DNA from: Gonapodya prolifera JEL478
Lineage: Eukaryota > Monoblepharomycota > Monoblepharidomycetes > Monoblepharidales > Gonapodyaceae
Direction of reading: 5' to 3'
Length of the DNA: 64,000 nucleotides
Assembly (NCBI GenBank): GCA_001574975.1
Contig: KQ965737.1
Coordinates: 660,288-724,287, forward strand
Of the stretch, positions 20,540 through 32,334 are shown one piece after another. Under the pieces are notes generated by a model that did not search any database, was not told where the DNA came from, and saw only the letters and a program-made list of their open reading frames with translations. Each line of letters opens with the position of its first letter. The first letter of the stretch is position 1. The position numbers and the translations under genes are program-made.

Positions 20540-22710
20540 CTAACTTGCTTCACTCTTTACATCCTTTTGCCCTTCGCCACCATTCCTCAACCCTCCATTT
20601 TGCATGCTGGGAGCCACTGGCGTCGACTCTTCTGTTTTTGCACCACTTTCTGTGCCAGCAGATTCCACCTCACCTGATTGTGGCTGTGGTGGTGGTCTGG
20701 GCGCTCGGCGAGGTGCGGGGCCCTGTCCAGTTGGGTTTATCTTGTTGTTGATGGAAAGTATGTCACAAAGCTCAAACGTTTGAGGGTTGAGATACGGACG
20801 GTCTGGGAAGAATGTCAGTCCTACTCAACAAAACCTCGACATCACAAGCTACTTACGAGCATCCTCTTTCTCTCTTCCAGTGAAAGGCAAACTTGGAGAA
20901 TAAGGCGCGGCTGTAGGCTGAAAGTTGCGCGGAATTCGCAATCCATCTTGACGACTGCCGACGTTTGCCTCGACCCATGTCTTCTCCTCCGCGACACGCC
21001 TTTTGTGAATTGCACCAATCAGACACTTTAGTAAGGAAAAATTCTCATGAGCCACACACTTTCGAATCGTGGAGTCATCTGGCAGTGGTTTCTGGTCTCT
21101 CGATAGAGACAAGTATTCATTGCAGGATCGCATGATTGCAAGCCATTCTTCGTCGTAGTAGAAATCTTTGGGAAGATTGTTGTCGGAAGGAACATCAATA
21201 ACCTGGGGACGCCAATGAGATGTGCAGGAGAGCAATTAGCAGCACGGATTCACACCTGTAAAAAGTCTCTCCCAGGTAGGCATTTGTCTAGAGCTAGAAA
21301 TCTGGTTACTTTGACCGCTGGATTCGAAACATCAACGTCTGGAACCGAAGTCGAGGAGCCGAGTGCGCCTTGTGTGTCCGAGGCTTTATCACGATGCAAT
21401 GAGCAACAGCATTCTCATATTCATGAACTGAAGGGTGCTCACCTTGCGCCTTGACAGTGGCTTCCTCCTCTTTGTCGCTCCGGACGTCATCGTCATCGTC
21501 CTCGTCGAGCCCAATGTCGATCGCATCAGGGTTTGTGGCTGATGCCTGCGTGGTCACGAGTGTCTCCGCTGAGAGTGTGTCCGCCGCTTCATGGTGTGGG
21601 TACAACGCCGCATACTTCACATGGAGGTGAGCGCTGAACCAATAGGATGGTCGCAGCTTTTTCAAAAGGGCCTCAGCTGGTGGGGAGCCTAGGGTGTTTG
21701 TTCGAACCTGCAGAGCGTGTTAGCGGATCACCAAAACAATGCAGTCGTCTGCCACCGACCTCCTCGGCGAAAAATGGTCTGCGAGTGACCAACCGTTTTG
21801 TATTTCCAAAGCCAGACATCCCCCGAGGCCAATCATGAGATAAGAAAATGTCCAGAGAACTTTGTATCTGCATTGTTGCAAGTAGTCAGTCTCTTTCTCT
21901 CTCTTGTTCATTGCCACACTTACCTGCATTAATCGAAATACATTGTACTTTCGAACGTGATAAATGCTCCGTTGATCAGATTCGCCGTATGGTTGTCGTT
22001 CGAAGTGTCCTTGGCAATGAACCTCTGCAATGTAGTCTGACTCTAAGTCACGAGTGATCACTCACCTAAGTTGAAGTGATTTTGTTTGAAAATGCCCGAA
22101 ACGCCACCAATTCGGATGCCTCCGAAATTCACTACTCCCGCGAATCTTCAGATACATGGACCACTGAAGTCAGCACAGGGAATGTCCATATTGCCGCCAC
22201 GCCCCTTACCCAAGGAAATAGATGTTTGGGGCAACCCAACCCCCATGGTACCTATAGCAGCAGATGTCCCAAGAGCTCCCTGTGAAAGAATGCTCAACGG
22301 ACTTACAACTCCCACAAGTAATTGGATGCCTCATGGTTCCCCCCGATGAAAATTGTTGGAATTGGGGCACGGAGTTCTCCACTATAATACTTGTAGAATC
22401 CACCCATTCGTCGATACTTCGCGGGGCAGGCGATTGATTCCATGTCAGCTTCATTTCGAATTGCCTTTATAAAACACTGTCAATCTGCCACGAAATGTCC
22501 ACTAATCGCTGAAAAACGAACCTGAAAGTCCCCGCAAATGAGCAAAAGATCGATGACGATGCCCTGTGTCTGTTCAATGTAGGACAACGTTCCATAAATC
22601 TTCTCGAGCTCCCCGTGACAACAACCTGCAATTAGAGGCGCATGGACTTAGTACTAGATGATTCGATCCTCCAGAGAGAATGCTGAACCACCTTCAATCG
22701 CAATTTTCAT
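20540..22710 (-). CDS. DBR1: RNA lariat debranching enzyme
   Basis: DBR1 cleaves the 2'-5' bond of excised intron lariats, fitting a genome this rich in introns. The start gives MKIAIEG, followed after an intron by [20 protein letters not shown] and LLLICGDFQ, both part of the metallophosphoesterase site. [13 protein letters not shown] and [12 protein letters not shown] come next, then [39 protein letters not shown] and [20 protein letters not shown] with the last metal-binding histidines. An acidic low-complexity insert ([15 protein letters not shown]) separates the catalytic domain from the C-terminal region, which has [34 protein letters not shown] and [20 protein letters not shown]. All expected landmarks are present across about eight exons. 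Confidence 0.95.
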
Positions 22711-22772
22711 GGTGAAAGACGGTGGGGATTTCTTCGGCAACGGATAATTTTTTTTTTCCTTCACACATTCAT

Positions 22773-23720
22773 TCAATTTACATATTTTGCAGGTGGGCAT
22801 GGTACCAACGCAATGTCGCTTGAGGACAGCATTGGTAGCTGCCCGGGGACGTTTTCAAACGAACGAAAAGCAAAAAGCACTCTCAGTGCACCTACGTTAG
22901 TTCTACATCCACACAAAACTTTCTTCCGTTCGAGAGCCAGCGCACCTGTGCAACTATTTGCTTTGTTTGGCTGTCCCGGAATATGTCAACTACCTCTGCC
23001 TTATCTGCTCAGGGACGGAGGACATTCAATTAAATACAAATGGCGATGGTTCCATTTCTTACCGTCCCAGTTACTCGGACTCGGAGGCCACCTCTCTTGG
23101 TCATCGCTTTGAGCGCCGTGGGTGACGCGACGCTTGACATTGCGGCTCTTCCCAACAGCCCGATTTTGGGGTCCAGATGGTCCAGATGGTCCAGCTGGTC
23201 CAGCTTGTCCAGCAGTTCTGAATTCATCACTGTCATCCTCAATTGCTCGAGGTTGTGAGTTGTTTCTTGCAGCTTGTTTTTTCCTCACTGAAGCGGTTCT
23301 GAATGTTGGAGATGATACGACCTGAATGATTTCATGTCCGCATACCTGGCTTTGGCCCCGTTTTTCGACGCCATTCCCGGAGTACATCCATTCCCTTCAA
23401 TTTACTCGCGGGTTCCTTTTGCGTAATGAGGTGGTTTCGGTCGTTGCAAGATCGCTCTTTTGGAAGAGAGTGTCACACAGCGTACCCATGTCCATTCAGA
23501 TTCCACTGGATAGCCCTCCCACTAAAGCGATGCTTAAAATTTTCGAAGGAGGTCATGTTTGAAAACGAAAGGTGCGATCGCCCACCTCAACTAAGAACTC
23601 GATGTTGGATCCACTATGTCGCTCGTCGCGGATTTCTTTGATAACGTACTCGTCCGCCTCATCACCTAAATCCACATTTTCATCGTCCTCGTCGTCATCT
23701 CTTATTCGTCTCCGGCTCAT
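22773..23720 (-). CDS. Chromodomain protein (HP1-like layout)
   Basis: An acidic start (MSRRRIRDDDEDDENVDLGD) leads into a chromodomain: EADEYVIKEIRDERHSGSNI, EFLV, and after an intron WEGYPVESEWTWV. The usual TWEP motif is TWV here. A basic, low-complexity hinge with a short Gly-Pro-Ser repeat (AGPAGPSGPSGP) follows. The C-terminal part, KAEVVDIFRDSQTKQIVAQ then VLFAFRSFENVPGQLPML, has the length and position of a chromoshadow domain but is weakly conserved. HP1 proteins bind methylated H3K9 and build heterochromatin; that role is only inferred. The gene is head to head with NUBPL at 62 bp and ends 62 bp before DBR1 begins. Confidence 0.75.
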
Positions 23721-23782
23721 TTGAACGATTCATTCAACTGTGGTGAGGCAAGACTGCTGCGGCCAAACCTACCACGCCCCCA
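23721..23782. promoter_or_regulatory. Bidirectional promoter between chromodomain gene and NUBPL
   Basis: The two start codons face away from each other across only 62 bp, so any core promoter elements must be shared or overlap the 5' leaders. No TATA box is obvious. Confidence 0.5.
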
Positions 23783-24993
23783 ATGAATCACCTTCTTCCC
23801 CGACACTCTGCGTTTTTTCGCTTCAGATCTCCTTGCGTGCCACTGGGACAGCGCTGCTATGCCGCTAGCAGCGCATCACCCCCGTCAGGCCCACCTCCCG
23901 ATCTCCGTCGCATGATGCGCGGGTTACCAGAGAAGAAACCGATCGCAGGAGTGCGCCATACTATTGCTGTCGCGGTGAGAGATTAACTGGCTTGTCAGGT
24001 GACGACGGTTTTACATTTTACATTTCAATTTGGCATAGTCTGGAAAGGGGGGAGTCGGCAAGTCCACCATGGCAGTGAACCTCGCCATTGCACTATCGCT
24101 TCTCGGAAAGCGGGTGGGACTATTGGATGCTGACATATATGGGCCTTCGCTCCCAACGATGATGAATTTGCGGGGACCGCCTGAAGCGGATTTCGACAGT
24201 GCGTCCCATTGCGATTGCGGACTGAAGTGACAGCTGTGATCTTGGATCCTCTCTTCAGAGAAAATGTTACGACCTTTGGTCAACTATGGAATTTCTTGCA
24301 TGTCCATGGGTGTGAGTACGAGAAATCCCCAACAAATCACCAATCTTCACACAATGTTCAGTTTCTTCTTGATGAAGGCTCCGCCGTTGTCTGGCGTGGG
24401 CTCATGATAATGAAGGCACTAGAACAGCTCATTCGACAGGTGGACTGGTCGGGAAATGACATTCTTGTGATCGATATGCCTCCAGGTGGATATTTGTTGG
24501 ATGTTCATCTTGTATCAAAACCGTCACCGCGATTTGTTTTTAGGCACGGGAGACACGCAGCTGACAATAACACAGCAGATTCCACTGGCGGGAGCCGTTA
24601 TTGTTTCCACACCACAAGATATTGCTCTTCTGGATGCCAAAAAAGGAATCGATATGTTCAATAAGGTCCAAGTCCCGGTAAGGGTCTCGAATTCCATTTC
24701 ACGTATCTTTTTGGTTTATCTCTCTGGAACCGCAGATCCTCGGCCTGATTCAGAATATGTCGATGTTTGAATGCCCAAACTGCCATCACCAAACTCACAT
24801 CTTTGGAGAGGGAGGTGTAAAAGATACTGCAGTGCGACTCGGAGTTCCATTTCTGGGTGATGTACCACTTCATAGAGAGATCATGGAGGGCGCCGACAAA
24901 GGACGGCCCGTCACTGTGACTGACCCACACTCAAAGTATGCACAAACATTCATGGACATCGGGAAAGTGCTCCTTGAAAGATTGGACTATTGA
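23783..24993 (+). CDS. IND1: Mitochondrial Fe-S assembly P-loop NTPase, NUBPL/Ind1 type
   Basis: The protein delivers iron-sulfur clusters for complex I assembly. Its first 40 residues are a typical presequence ([20 protein letters not shown]). [20 protein letters not shown] then precedes the deviant Walker A region, spliced through an intron near 23985-24045 to [87 protein letters not shown] (across an intron), [14 protein letters not shown] and [19 protein letters not shown] follow. The CPNC pair is the cluster-bridging CxxC. The end is ILLERLDY-like. Its presence fits a complex I-containing mitochondrion, as does the NUXM gene further right. Confidence 0.94.
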
Positions 24994-25042
24994 ATTGCAT
25001 ACGTAGGGTATATAGAACAAAAAAGATTTCTGGTGTGTAAAA

Positions 25043-25799
25043 CTACACCGCAATACCCAACATTCTGCGGAGGCCTTGGTTTTCCTCCAACAATGCGGAG
25101 ACTCGCACATTTTGCTCATCCTCATTCTCGTCCGCCTCCAGAGCTTCCCGCATGACCACCATTGCTTGGTTAAGCCGTTGGCGAAGCAAGGCATTCTCCT
25201 CGGAGAGTACATAGCTCTTTTGCTGCATAGACCGTGTTTGCAAGATGTGCTCCAACAAAAGTATCAAGAATTCTTGCTTACCCGCTCCTCCTGAAGTAAA
25301 GCGTTTGCTTTAATCTCCAGTTCTCGTTTCTCGCGCTGGACGGAGTTCTGTTGTGACTGTTAGATATCCCTTCTCTCCCAGATACCGCTCCGAGTACTCT
25401 CACCGCCTGGGACCGGAACTTCCCCATGACCATTTCCAAAGCGGACTCGTAATCTCGAAGAACCTGATTGAGAGCTTGATTTTCTCGCACAAGATCACCC
25501 AGTTTGCCGGTCGTATCTAGAAGTATAACGGAGCTTGATGTGGCAAGAGTCCCCCAGCACCAAAGAGCCATGTCAAAACACAAAAACGCGCCTCGTGCAA
25601 TGATTTCGTCTGCTTTCGGCATCCCTCCACGGTCCTGAATCCATTTCTGCAACCGAGATATCTTGGCTTCAGCTTCGTTTGCCCTGTCAGCGGCTTTTCG
25701 AGTCAACTGTGTAAGCTGATTGACTCTATCTAGAAGCGACGTGGGGAATTGCCCTGGATTTGGTGGTGGTGGGGCGGAAGCGGGTGGGTTTGGAATCAT
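25043..25799 (-). CDS. SIKE/FGFR1OP2-family coiled-coil protein (STRIPAK subunit)
   Basis: The chain begins with a proline-rich stretch (MIPNPPASAPPPPNPGQFPT), followed by coiled coil: LLDRVNQLTQLTRKAADRAN, then after an intron LVRENQALNQVLRDYESALE and MVMGKFRSQAV. The final exons give SYVLSEENALLRQRLNQAMV, VMREALEADENEDEQN and LLEENQGLRRMLGIAV. The ENxxLxxxLxxxxSALExxMxKFR block and the closing LLEEN...LRxxLGI block are the signature of SIKE and FGFR1OP2. These are suppressor or adaptor subunits of the striatin-PP2A (STRIPAK) complex, and SCI1 is the filamentous-fungus equivalent. It converges with NUBPL, with 49 bp between stops. Confidence 0.75.
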
Positions 25800-25888
25800 T
25801 TGCAAAGGGGTTTTCGCTTTGGACGCCGCCAGCTTGTTGCCTCAAATCAATTTTCTAACCTTACCGACACAAATGCGATCTGGCGACG

Positions 25889-26492
25889 ATGGCGGAAACA
25901 GACACCGACCAAGAAACGTTCAAGTCTCGAATAGAAATGTCCCTGAATCTTGCTCGACAGACGGCAGCTTCTTGGGTCACAGGGGATTGGCCAGATGATG
26001 ATCCCAATGAAGAGATTTCTGCGACAACAATCATGGGAAAGTCTAACAGGTATGGACCTATTATTGCGTGAGATTCTTTAAAAGCAATGCTTCATGACAA
26101 CGAATCCTTCGAAAGACTGGGTTTGGGTGCCAAAGCTAGCACCTTGCCAAAACCTTCCTTGGTCGACGAACACTTAAAGAAGAAGCTGATAGGTTCAGCA
26201 ATACGGAAGTCAGAGAAAGCGGACGCTAACTCGGACAAGGGCAAGACTGGCGAAACAGCGGGCAGAGGTGGGATCGCAATTTCTATTTTGATTTTCTTCG
26301 TACTGACTCCATCATCAAGACAAAACTTCAGCGACAACCTCGAAAAGCGTTTCTGAAGAGGACAGTAAACTGAGTGCAGTTGGAAAAGCAAAGAAGGAGA
26401 GTGCAGGCACTCAAGGATTGGATCCAAACAGGAAACGTACACAGACTGATGTATTGGAGCATTACTTGTCGAAGAAGCGGAAGCCGCACTAG
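25889..26492 (+). CDS. Small basic nuclear protein, DUF3245-like
   Basis: Three exons give a protein of about 150 residues. It opens MAETDTDQETFKSRIEMSLN and continues ARQTAASWVTGDW with an acidic DDDPNEE. After an intron comes RLGLGAKASTLPKPSLVDEH with LKKKLIGSAIRKSEKA. A lysine-rich end, VLEHYLSKKRKPH, looks like a nuclear localisation signal. The RLGLGA block near the middle recalls the fungal and animal DUF3245 family, whose function is not known to me. The gene lies head to head with the SIKE-like gene (89 bp) and ends 20 bp short of the NEDD8 stop. Confidence 0.55.
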
Positions 26493-26512
26493 AATTTATA
26501 ATGGGGTCCATC

Positions 26513-27088
26513 TCAGGGCCTTCCACCCCGGAGAGCGAGTACCAGATGCAACACGTTTCCACTTTCAATGCCGCTCTCCTTTGCAGTCTTTTCATCGCTC
26601 CTATGAAACGATAAGTAGGAGTAGAAGTAAAGCGGGATTGAGCTTCTGATTTAACCTTCACGAGTCAATCGATTGCTTACATTTGCCTGTCGGGGGTTGG
26701 CAGTATAAGAACAACACTTATTCCAGTCAAAGCAAACAAAATCACTCACTTCCCGCCGAAAATGAGTCGTTGTTGGTCTGGCGCGATACCCTCTTTCTCC
26801 TCCACCCGCTCCTTGATACGTCGAATCTAATGCATACCGATGGTTTCTGAACACGCGAACCATTCTTCCAAAACAGATTCTGGACCAACCTTGTCCTCTG
26901 GCTCGATATCGATTTCGATCTTTTGTGCGCAATCAGTTTGTCAGGGAATCAAGACATCCATCGAAAACAGTCGTTGGAAACCAAACGAACCTCGCGTCCC
27001 GTGAGAGTTTTGACCTGGAAGCCAACAACAGTGAGTATCGAAGGCAAGAAAATGCGGAGCGGGAGGCCCCATTCACCTTAATCAGCAT
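26513..27088 (-). CDS. NEDD8: NEDD8 (Rub1) ubiquitin-like modifier
   Basis: Six tiny exons splice to a ubiquitin fold of about 78 residues: MLIK, then VKTLTGRE, IEIDIEPEDK, IRRIKERVEEKEGIAPDQQR, LIFGGKQMSDEKTAKESGIE and SGNVLHLVLALRGG, followed by RP and the stop. MLIKVKTLTG, RIKERVEEKEGI, LIFGGKQM and LALRGG identify NEDD8 rather than ubiquitin, which has MQIFVKTLTG and LRLRGG. After removal of the two-residue tail, the di-glycine would be attached to cullins to activate SCF-type ligases. Exon 1 is only 12 nt (27077-27088) and exon 2 is 24 nt (26991-27014). Introns outnumber what is usual for such a short gene. Confidence 0.93.
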
Positions 27089-27181
27089 GGTGGAATGAAT
27101 GAATTGCAGTTGATTCAACAGCAACTGTGGCCACATGAACTCGAATTCTGTCATTGCTCGATTCCGTTTTTCAATACGAAT

Positions 27182-28295
27182 CTAACTATAGACCCTCGCT
27201 TTTCCGAATGTATTTCCTGCAGCTATTATCTCCTCGCTACTCGCGCGGTCGAGTTTGACAAGCTCGTGCCGCACATATTTGATTGCCGTGCATATGTCGA
27301 GAATGGAAACGTCACTCGACTCAGAGAATAGATTCCTGTCGTGGTGTGTCGTTCAGGTCACTGGGGTGATGGTGACGCCGAAAACAGGCTCACCTCCACA
27401 GTGCTCCAGCAAGAATCGCGTCTCCCTTTGATAGTCCCTCATCGTAAGCGAGCAAATGACCGTAATGAGCAGCCAACAGATCTTTCAGCCCTCTGTTGAT
27501 CAAGGTGAAATTGGTGACCTGACGTCGATAATACAGGTCAACCACTGGACAAGCAACGATCCATGAAACTACTCACCCCACCCTCGTACATTCTCTTTTC
27601 ACAGTCAGTCCAAAGGATTTCGGACATGTCCCGCCACATGGACTGCCACGCCTCGCCAGCTGCACGCCCCCGCGTTGAGAGCATCCACATATGGAGTGTG
27701 GTGAGGTAGAACCAAGTTTCGAATGTATCTGGTAGCTTCAAGGCTGACACCGTGGATGTAAAACCATGAGCACACGTTAAAGGAAAAGAGAATGCCCACT
27801 GACTGTTGATAAAAAATTCCCGGTTTTCTTTATCTTCCACGTGTGCAGTAATATTCTGATATGAAGTGAGTGCGTTTTGATATTCCAGACGTCGGTTGAG
27901 AATGCGTGTGATGGGGTTGAGCGTGAACGCCGATGAAGACTTCCGGGCTTCAAGAGACTGATGGTAGATCCCATCGCGGTAGGCGAGAAACGTCATGATT
28001 AGTAGAAGGCCATGTCTATAAGTCCTTTGAAGCTCACCGGTGTCGCGACCGTGAATCTCCGTTTGGTCAAGAAAAACTGGGATCGAGCCAATTGGAAAGA
28101 GGTCATCGCCGTGGGCAGCATGTACATGGGTAGCCGAGAGTAGAGCTCCAAGGGCAATAGCGCCTGTCGAGGCATATCTTTTTCGATTTGATGTGAAGAT
28201 GTGTGCAGTTGATCGTGGCAGCGAGCTGTGACCAAAGGACGTTTGTTCGATCTCGATTATGTCGGAGTCGAAAGACTTCACGTTTTGCTATACAT
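27182..28295 (-). CDS. CBP3: Ubiquinol-cytochrome c reductase assembly chaperone CBP3/UQCC1
   Basis: CBP3 binds newly made cytochrome b at the mitochondrial ribosome. Splicing a 56-nt intron right after MYSK gives MYSKTSLPRSTAHIFTSNRK then RYASTGA, a good matrix presequence; this decided the start. The conserved domain follows: DTFETWFYLTTLHMWMLSTR, AAGEAWQSMWRDMSEILWTD and CEKRMYEG. After an intron come VTNFTLINRGLKDLLAAHYG and HLLAYDEGLSKGDAILAGAL, both hallmarks of the family. The final exon has SILDICTAIKYVRHELVKLD and ends ARVYS. The gene faces Vps34 across 83 bp. Confidence 0.9.
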
Positions 28296-28378
28296 CGGTA
28301 ATGATACGCTGTGTTCTATCTCTTTCTTATGGTCCATCCCCCTGAGGAATGATCCCTCTTGTTCAAAACGCAACAGGA

Positions 28379-31300
28379 TGTCGACCTCACCGTTTCTGTT
28401 CGAATGTAAGCTTCGACTCCGCAAGAACGCTTTTTGCAAAAAATTCGTCTCGATCGACACGTTTCCCAGTGCAACCCTTGAAGGGAACTTGCCCAAGGCT
28501 GGTGGTTTCGCGCTGCTCGAGGATCCATATTTAAAACTATCGACACTGTAAGCGAACGTTCTGGATCTGCTATTGCTACACTACCTAAAGCTGTTTTGTT
28601 TCTCACAGAGCGGAATGGCCGGAGCTCTTCGTGACTTGCGAATTATGGGCGGAGAATTGTCGTCTTGCGGAGCCGATAAGCACTTCTTACAAGGTGTTCA
28701 AGAACAAACTTGCGTAAGCCTCGAGACTACTAAAGTTTATCTGGTCTCATCGTTTACTTGACTGGATATTGGGTAGATGGAACGAATGGATCACGTTCCC
28801 CGTCAAGTTCCGCGACTTGCCCATTACTACACAACTTGTCCTCAATGTTTACGAACCTTACACTCCCCAAAATTATAAAATTGTGGGAGGAACTGCTTTT
28901 CGATTGTTTGGCCCCTCGAAGTAAGTGCCACGATGTCCTATGACTTCCGCGACAGCTGGCTGAACGACATCGTTCTGAAGCACTCTGAAGACCGGAAAGC
29001 ACAAACTTCTTGTTTCGACAGGAAAGAAGGCCGATGGTCGGGTAGAGTCAACTACTCCTGGATACGTTTCCGGAGAAGATAAGGAGATGGACAGAATCGG
29101 AAAGGTGCGTCTGTGTGAGAACCCACCATATGTCGCTCCCTCGAACGATTAGTCGGGCGTGCAGCTCATGCGCCGATACGAGCGGGGAGACGTTCAACGA
29201 TTGGATTGGCTCGATAACCTCGCTTTCCGTGAGATTGAGAAAGTCAATGCGGTACGTGGGTTTGCCTGATAAATTGCAGCCGTCGTACCAAACTGAAGGA
29301 GCGACGATGTAGAAAGAAGTTGCGTCATCGAAAAACCTCTATTTGTACATCGACCTGCCGCAGTTTGACTTCCCTCTCGTTTACCAGGAGCGGGTGAGTG
29401 CAACCCATATGCAAACATTCTCTCGGTGTACGACTGAACGCACCCCCCACACCCCTTACTCCCCGCGTCTTGGCTCTTCTATGTGTGTAGGAATACAGTA
29501 ATCCTGTGTCTTCCCGCCTCGCGGACGCGGAGATAGTCATTGTTGCGGACCCCGAGGCGTTTCTGGAGAACATCTACGAGGGCAAACACCGTCGGCTGGT
29601 CCGATCGCACAGAAACGGTCCCATGGACCGAGATTTGAAGCCCAACGCGAGGATAAGAGACGAACTGAACGTGAGGTGACCTGGTAAACGTTGATAAATA
29701 TTTTGTTAGAATTATTTTTCTGTTCCTCCTTAGCGTATCGTGCAGTATCCTCCGACGCACTCGCTGACATCGGAAGAAAAGGATCTGGTCTGGAAGTTCC
29801 GCTACCACCTGACGCGGGATCGGCGGGCGACGACCAAGTTCCTGAAGTCTGTCGCGTGGTCGGACCCCGTTGAGGCCCGCCAAGCCGCCGACCTGCTTCC
29901 GAGCTGGGGCGAAGTCAGCGTAGAGGACGCCCTGGAGATGCTCGGGCCCGGGTTCGAGAATAGGGCTGTGAGGGGGTTCGCGGTGGCCCAGTTGAGGAAG
30001 GCGGACGATGAGGTGAAGGGGGGCGACGTGCAGTTTCAAATGTTGGACAAGATATTGATTTGCCTCGGTACAACAAGGACCTCGCACTATACCTCGTGCA
30101 GCTCGTGCAAGCTCTGAAATTCGAAGGGCTCAAGTCGGACACAGCAGACGTTTCCGAGTCCCCACTCGCCGAATTTCTGGTAGCTCGGTCCATACGGAAC
30201 CCCTTGCTGGGCAACTTGTTCCACTGGTACCTCATGGTCGAGTGCGAGGACAAGGTGTGGGGAAAGTTGTATGCCAAGGCGGCGTATCAGTTTATTGGGG
30301 CGTTGATGGAGGTGGTTTCAGTGAGGGTTTGGATGGTAGGGGGAAAATGTGATAGTGACCACACCATACCATTGCCCGTAGACCTCCGACGGTACCCACC
30401 GGCGAGACACGCTGCGGCGACAAGGCGAGCTCGTTGGCGCTCTTGTAGGAATTTCCAAGGAAGTGCGCTCGAGCAAAGAGGCTCGCGCCAAGAAAGTGTC
30501 GCGGCTGCAATCTATTCTGTCGGACCCCAAGAACGGCCTCGTGTCCTTCCCACCCCTTGCACTTCCCTTGGACCCCTCGGCACAAGTAACAGGCATCATC
30601 CACGAGCACGCATCTGTGTTCCGGTCCGTGCTGAGCCCACTCCGGATCAGCTTCCGGTGCACGGACGGCAGCGAGTACCCCGTGATCTTCAAGACCGGCG
30701 ACGACCTTCGACAAGACCAGCTGTGCATCCAGATGGTGACTCTGATGGACCGCCTGCTGCGCAAGGAGAACCTGGACCTCAAATTGACCCCATACAGAGT
30801 GCTGGCAACGGGTGTGGACCACGGATTGGTCCAATTCGTGCCCAATTTGGCCATCGCGGCCATTTTGGCAGATTATGGAGGGAGTTTGTTGAACTATTTG
30901 AGGGAGCACAATAGGGACGATGCGGCCGAGTTTGGCGTGTCGAAGGCGGCAATGGACTCGTATATAAGGAGTTGTGGTGAGTAGTTGGGGAGCCTGACGG
31001 TGGTCAGGGTCGGGGCATCATTGAGGGTGGTATTTTTTTTGTGGAAGGCCAGAACCAGGAGATTTTCTGCGTTGAACCTGGTGTTCTTGTGTGCGCGGAT
31101 GGTCAGTCTGGCAGTGAGCGGACAGGAAAAACTTTGGGGTGGATGCCTTTGAGGGAACATACACCTCGGAGCTCTGTAGTTGTGCGATCGCGGTGCCCTT
31201 AGCCTTCGAAGAATTGCACCGGGTTTGAGATTGGACGACGTTGTGGTCACACTACAAGCGAACAAACACCAGGAGCTGCCTCCTTTCATTTCGTGCCCCT

Positions 31301-32106
31301 GATGTGCTCATCCCGAGGAAGAGGAATGGGCACTGGTGCCCTCCGGGTCCTCCGGGGTGGATCTTGATATCCCTTTGCGCCCCGCCCATGCTAAATGTCC
31401 CTTCTAACTCTCCCACCCACCCACCCACAGCTGGCTATTCCGTGGTCACGTACCTATTGGGCGTGGGCGACCGGCACCTAGACAACCTCCTACTGACCCC
31501 GGACGGCCGGCTCTTCCACGTGGACTACTCGTTCATTCTCGGGCGTGACCCGAAACCCTTCCCGCCCCCAATCAAGCTGTGCCGGGAGATGGTGGAGGCC
31601 ATGGGCGGCACCGGCCACCCGCTGTTTGGACAGTTCCGGAGCTACTGCTTTGTGGCATTCACTATCATCAGGAGGAGCGCGAACTTGATACTTAATTTGA
31701 TGAGCTTGATGGTGGAGAGCAAGTTGCCGGATATCGCGATGGAGCCGGATAAGGCGGTGTGGAAGGTAGAGTGTGGGAGTTGGGGGATTGGTTGCTCGTA
31801 CCTGTCTCACCCAGGTCTTCATTTTACTGTCCCTTCTATCACCTACTCGCTTCTCCCCCTTGCACTTGACGATCACCTCTCTCCCACCCCACGCACACCT
31901 CAACCTGCAACTCACCGCAACGCAACGCGAACCCCCCAATCACGAACCCCGCCAACGGCGTGCAGGTACAAGAAAAGTTCCGTCTGGACCTGACGGAAGA
32001 AGAAGCGATCGCGTTCTTCGAGACTGTGATCAACGACAGCGTGGGGGCACTGTTCCCGCAGGTGATGGAGTTTGCGCACCAGATGGCCCAATACTTCCGG
32101 TCCTAG
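28379..32106 (+). CDS. VPS34: Class III phosphatidylinositol 3-kinase Vps34
   Basis: Vps34 makes PI3P for endosomal sorting and autophagy. The first exon ([16 protein letters not shown], then [20 protein letters not shown]) opens the C2 domain. It continues [40 protein letters not shown] and [16 protein letters not shown]. The helical domain reads [20 protein letters not shown] and [20 protein letters not shown]. The kinase domain has [19 protein letters not shown] (ATP-binding lysine), [18 protein letters not shown] (catalytic DRH) and [20 protein letters not shown]. It ends MAQYFRS, the usual Vps34 tail. The metal-binding DFG motif reads DYS, keeping the aspartate. A 450-nt intron (about 30979-31432) splits the kinase domain. 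Around 30015-30065 the frame needed to join KADDE to [14 protein letters not shown] is not reached by an obvious GT-AG intron, so an indel or unusual splice is likely there. Confidence 0.93.
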
Positions 32107-32334
32107 ACGTAGACACGCACGGTAATGGCTGCAGTGCTTGTGCTTGTGATTGTCGACTGAGACGGCACGGCATGGCGTGTGGGTGTGTTTGTCGAATTGA
32201 AATGAACTGTATATAAAGCGCGACAATACACGACGATGCCGAGCCGAGCCGAGCACCGAGCGCCGTGGGGGCGGAGCGTCTCGCGTCTCGCGCCTCGACT
32301 CGACTCATGCACAACGAAAGCGAGCGAGACCCGT

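Noticed and set aside
22813-23112. Plus-strand ORF of 99 codons
   Set aside because: It is antisense to the exons of the chromodomain gene and matches no family.
29479-30277. Long minus-strand ORFs under Vps34
   Set aside because: They are antisense to GC-rich exons of a well-supported kinase gene and have no recognisable domain.
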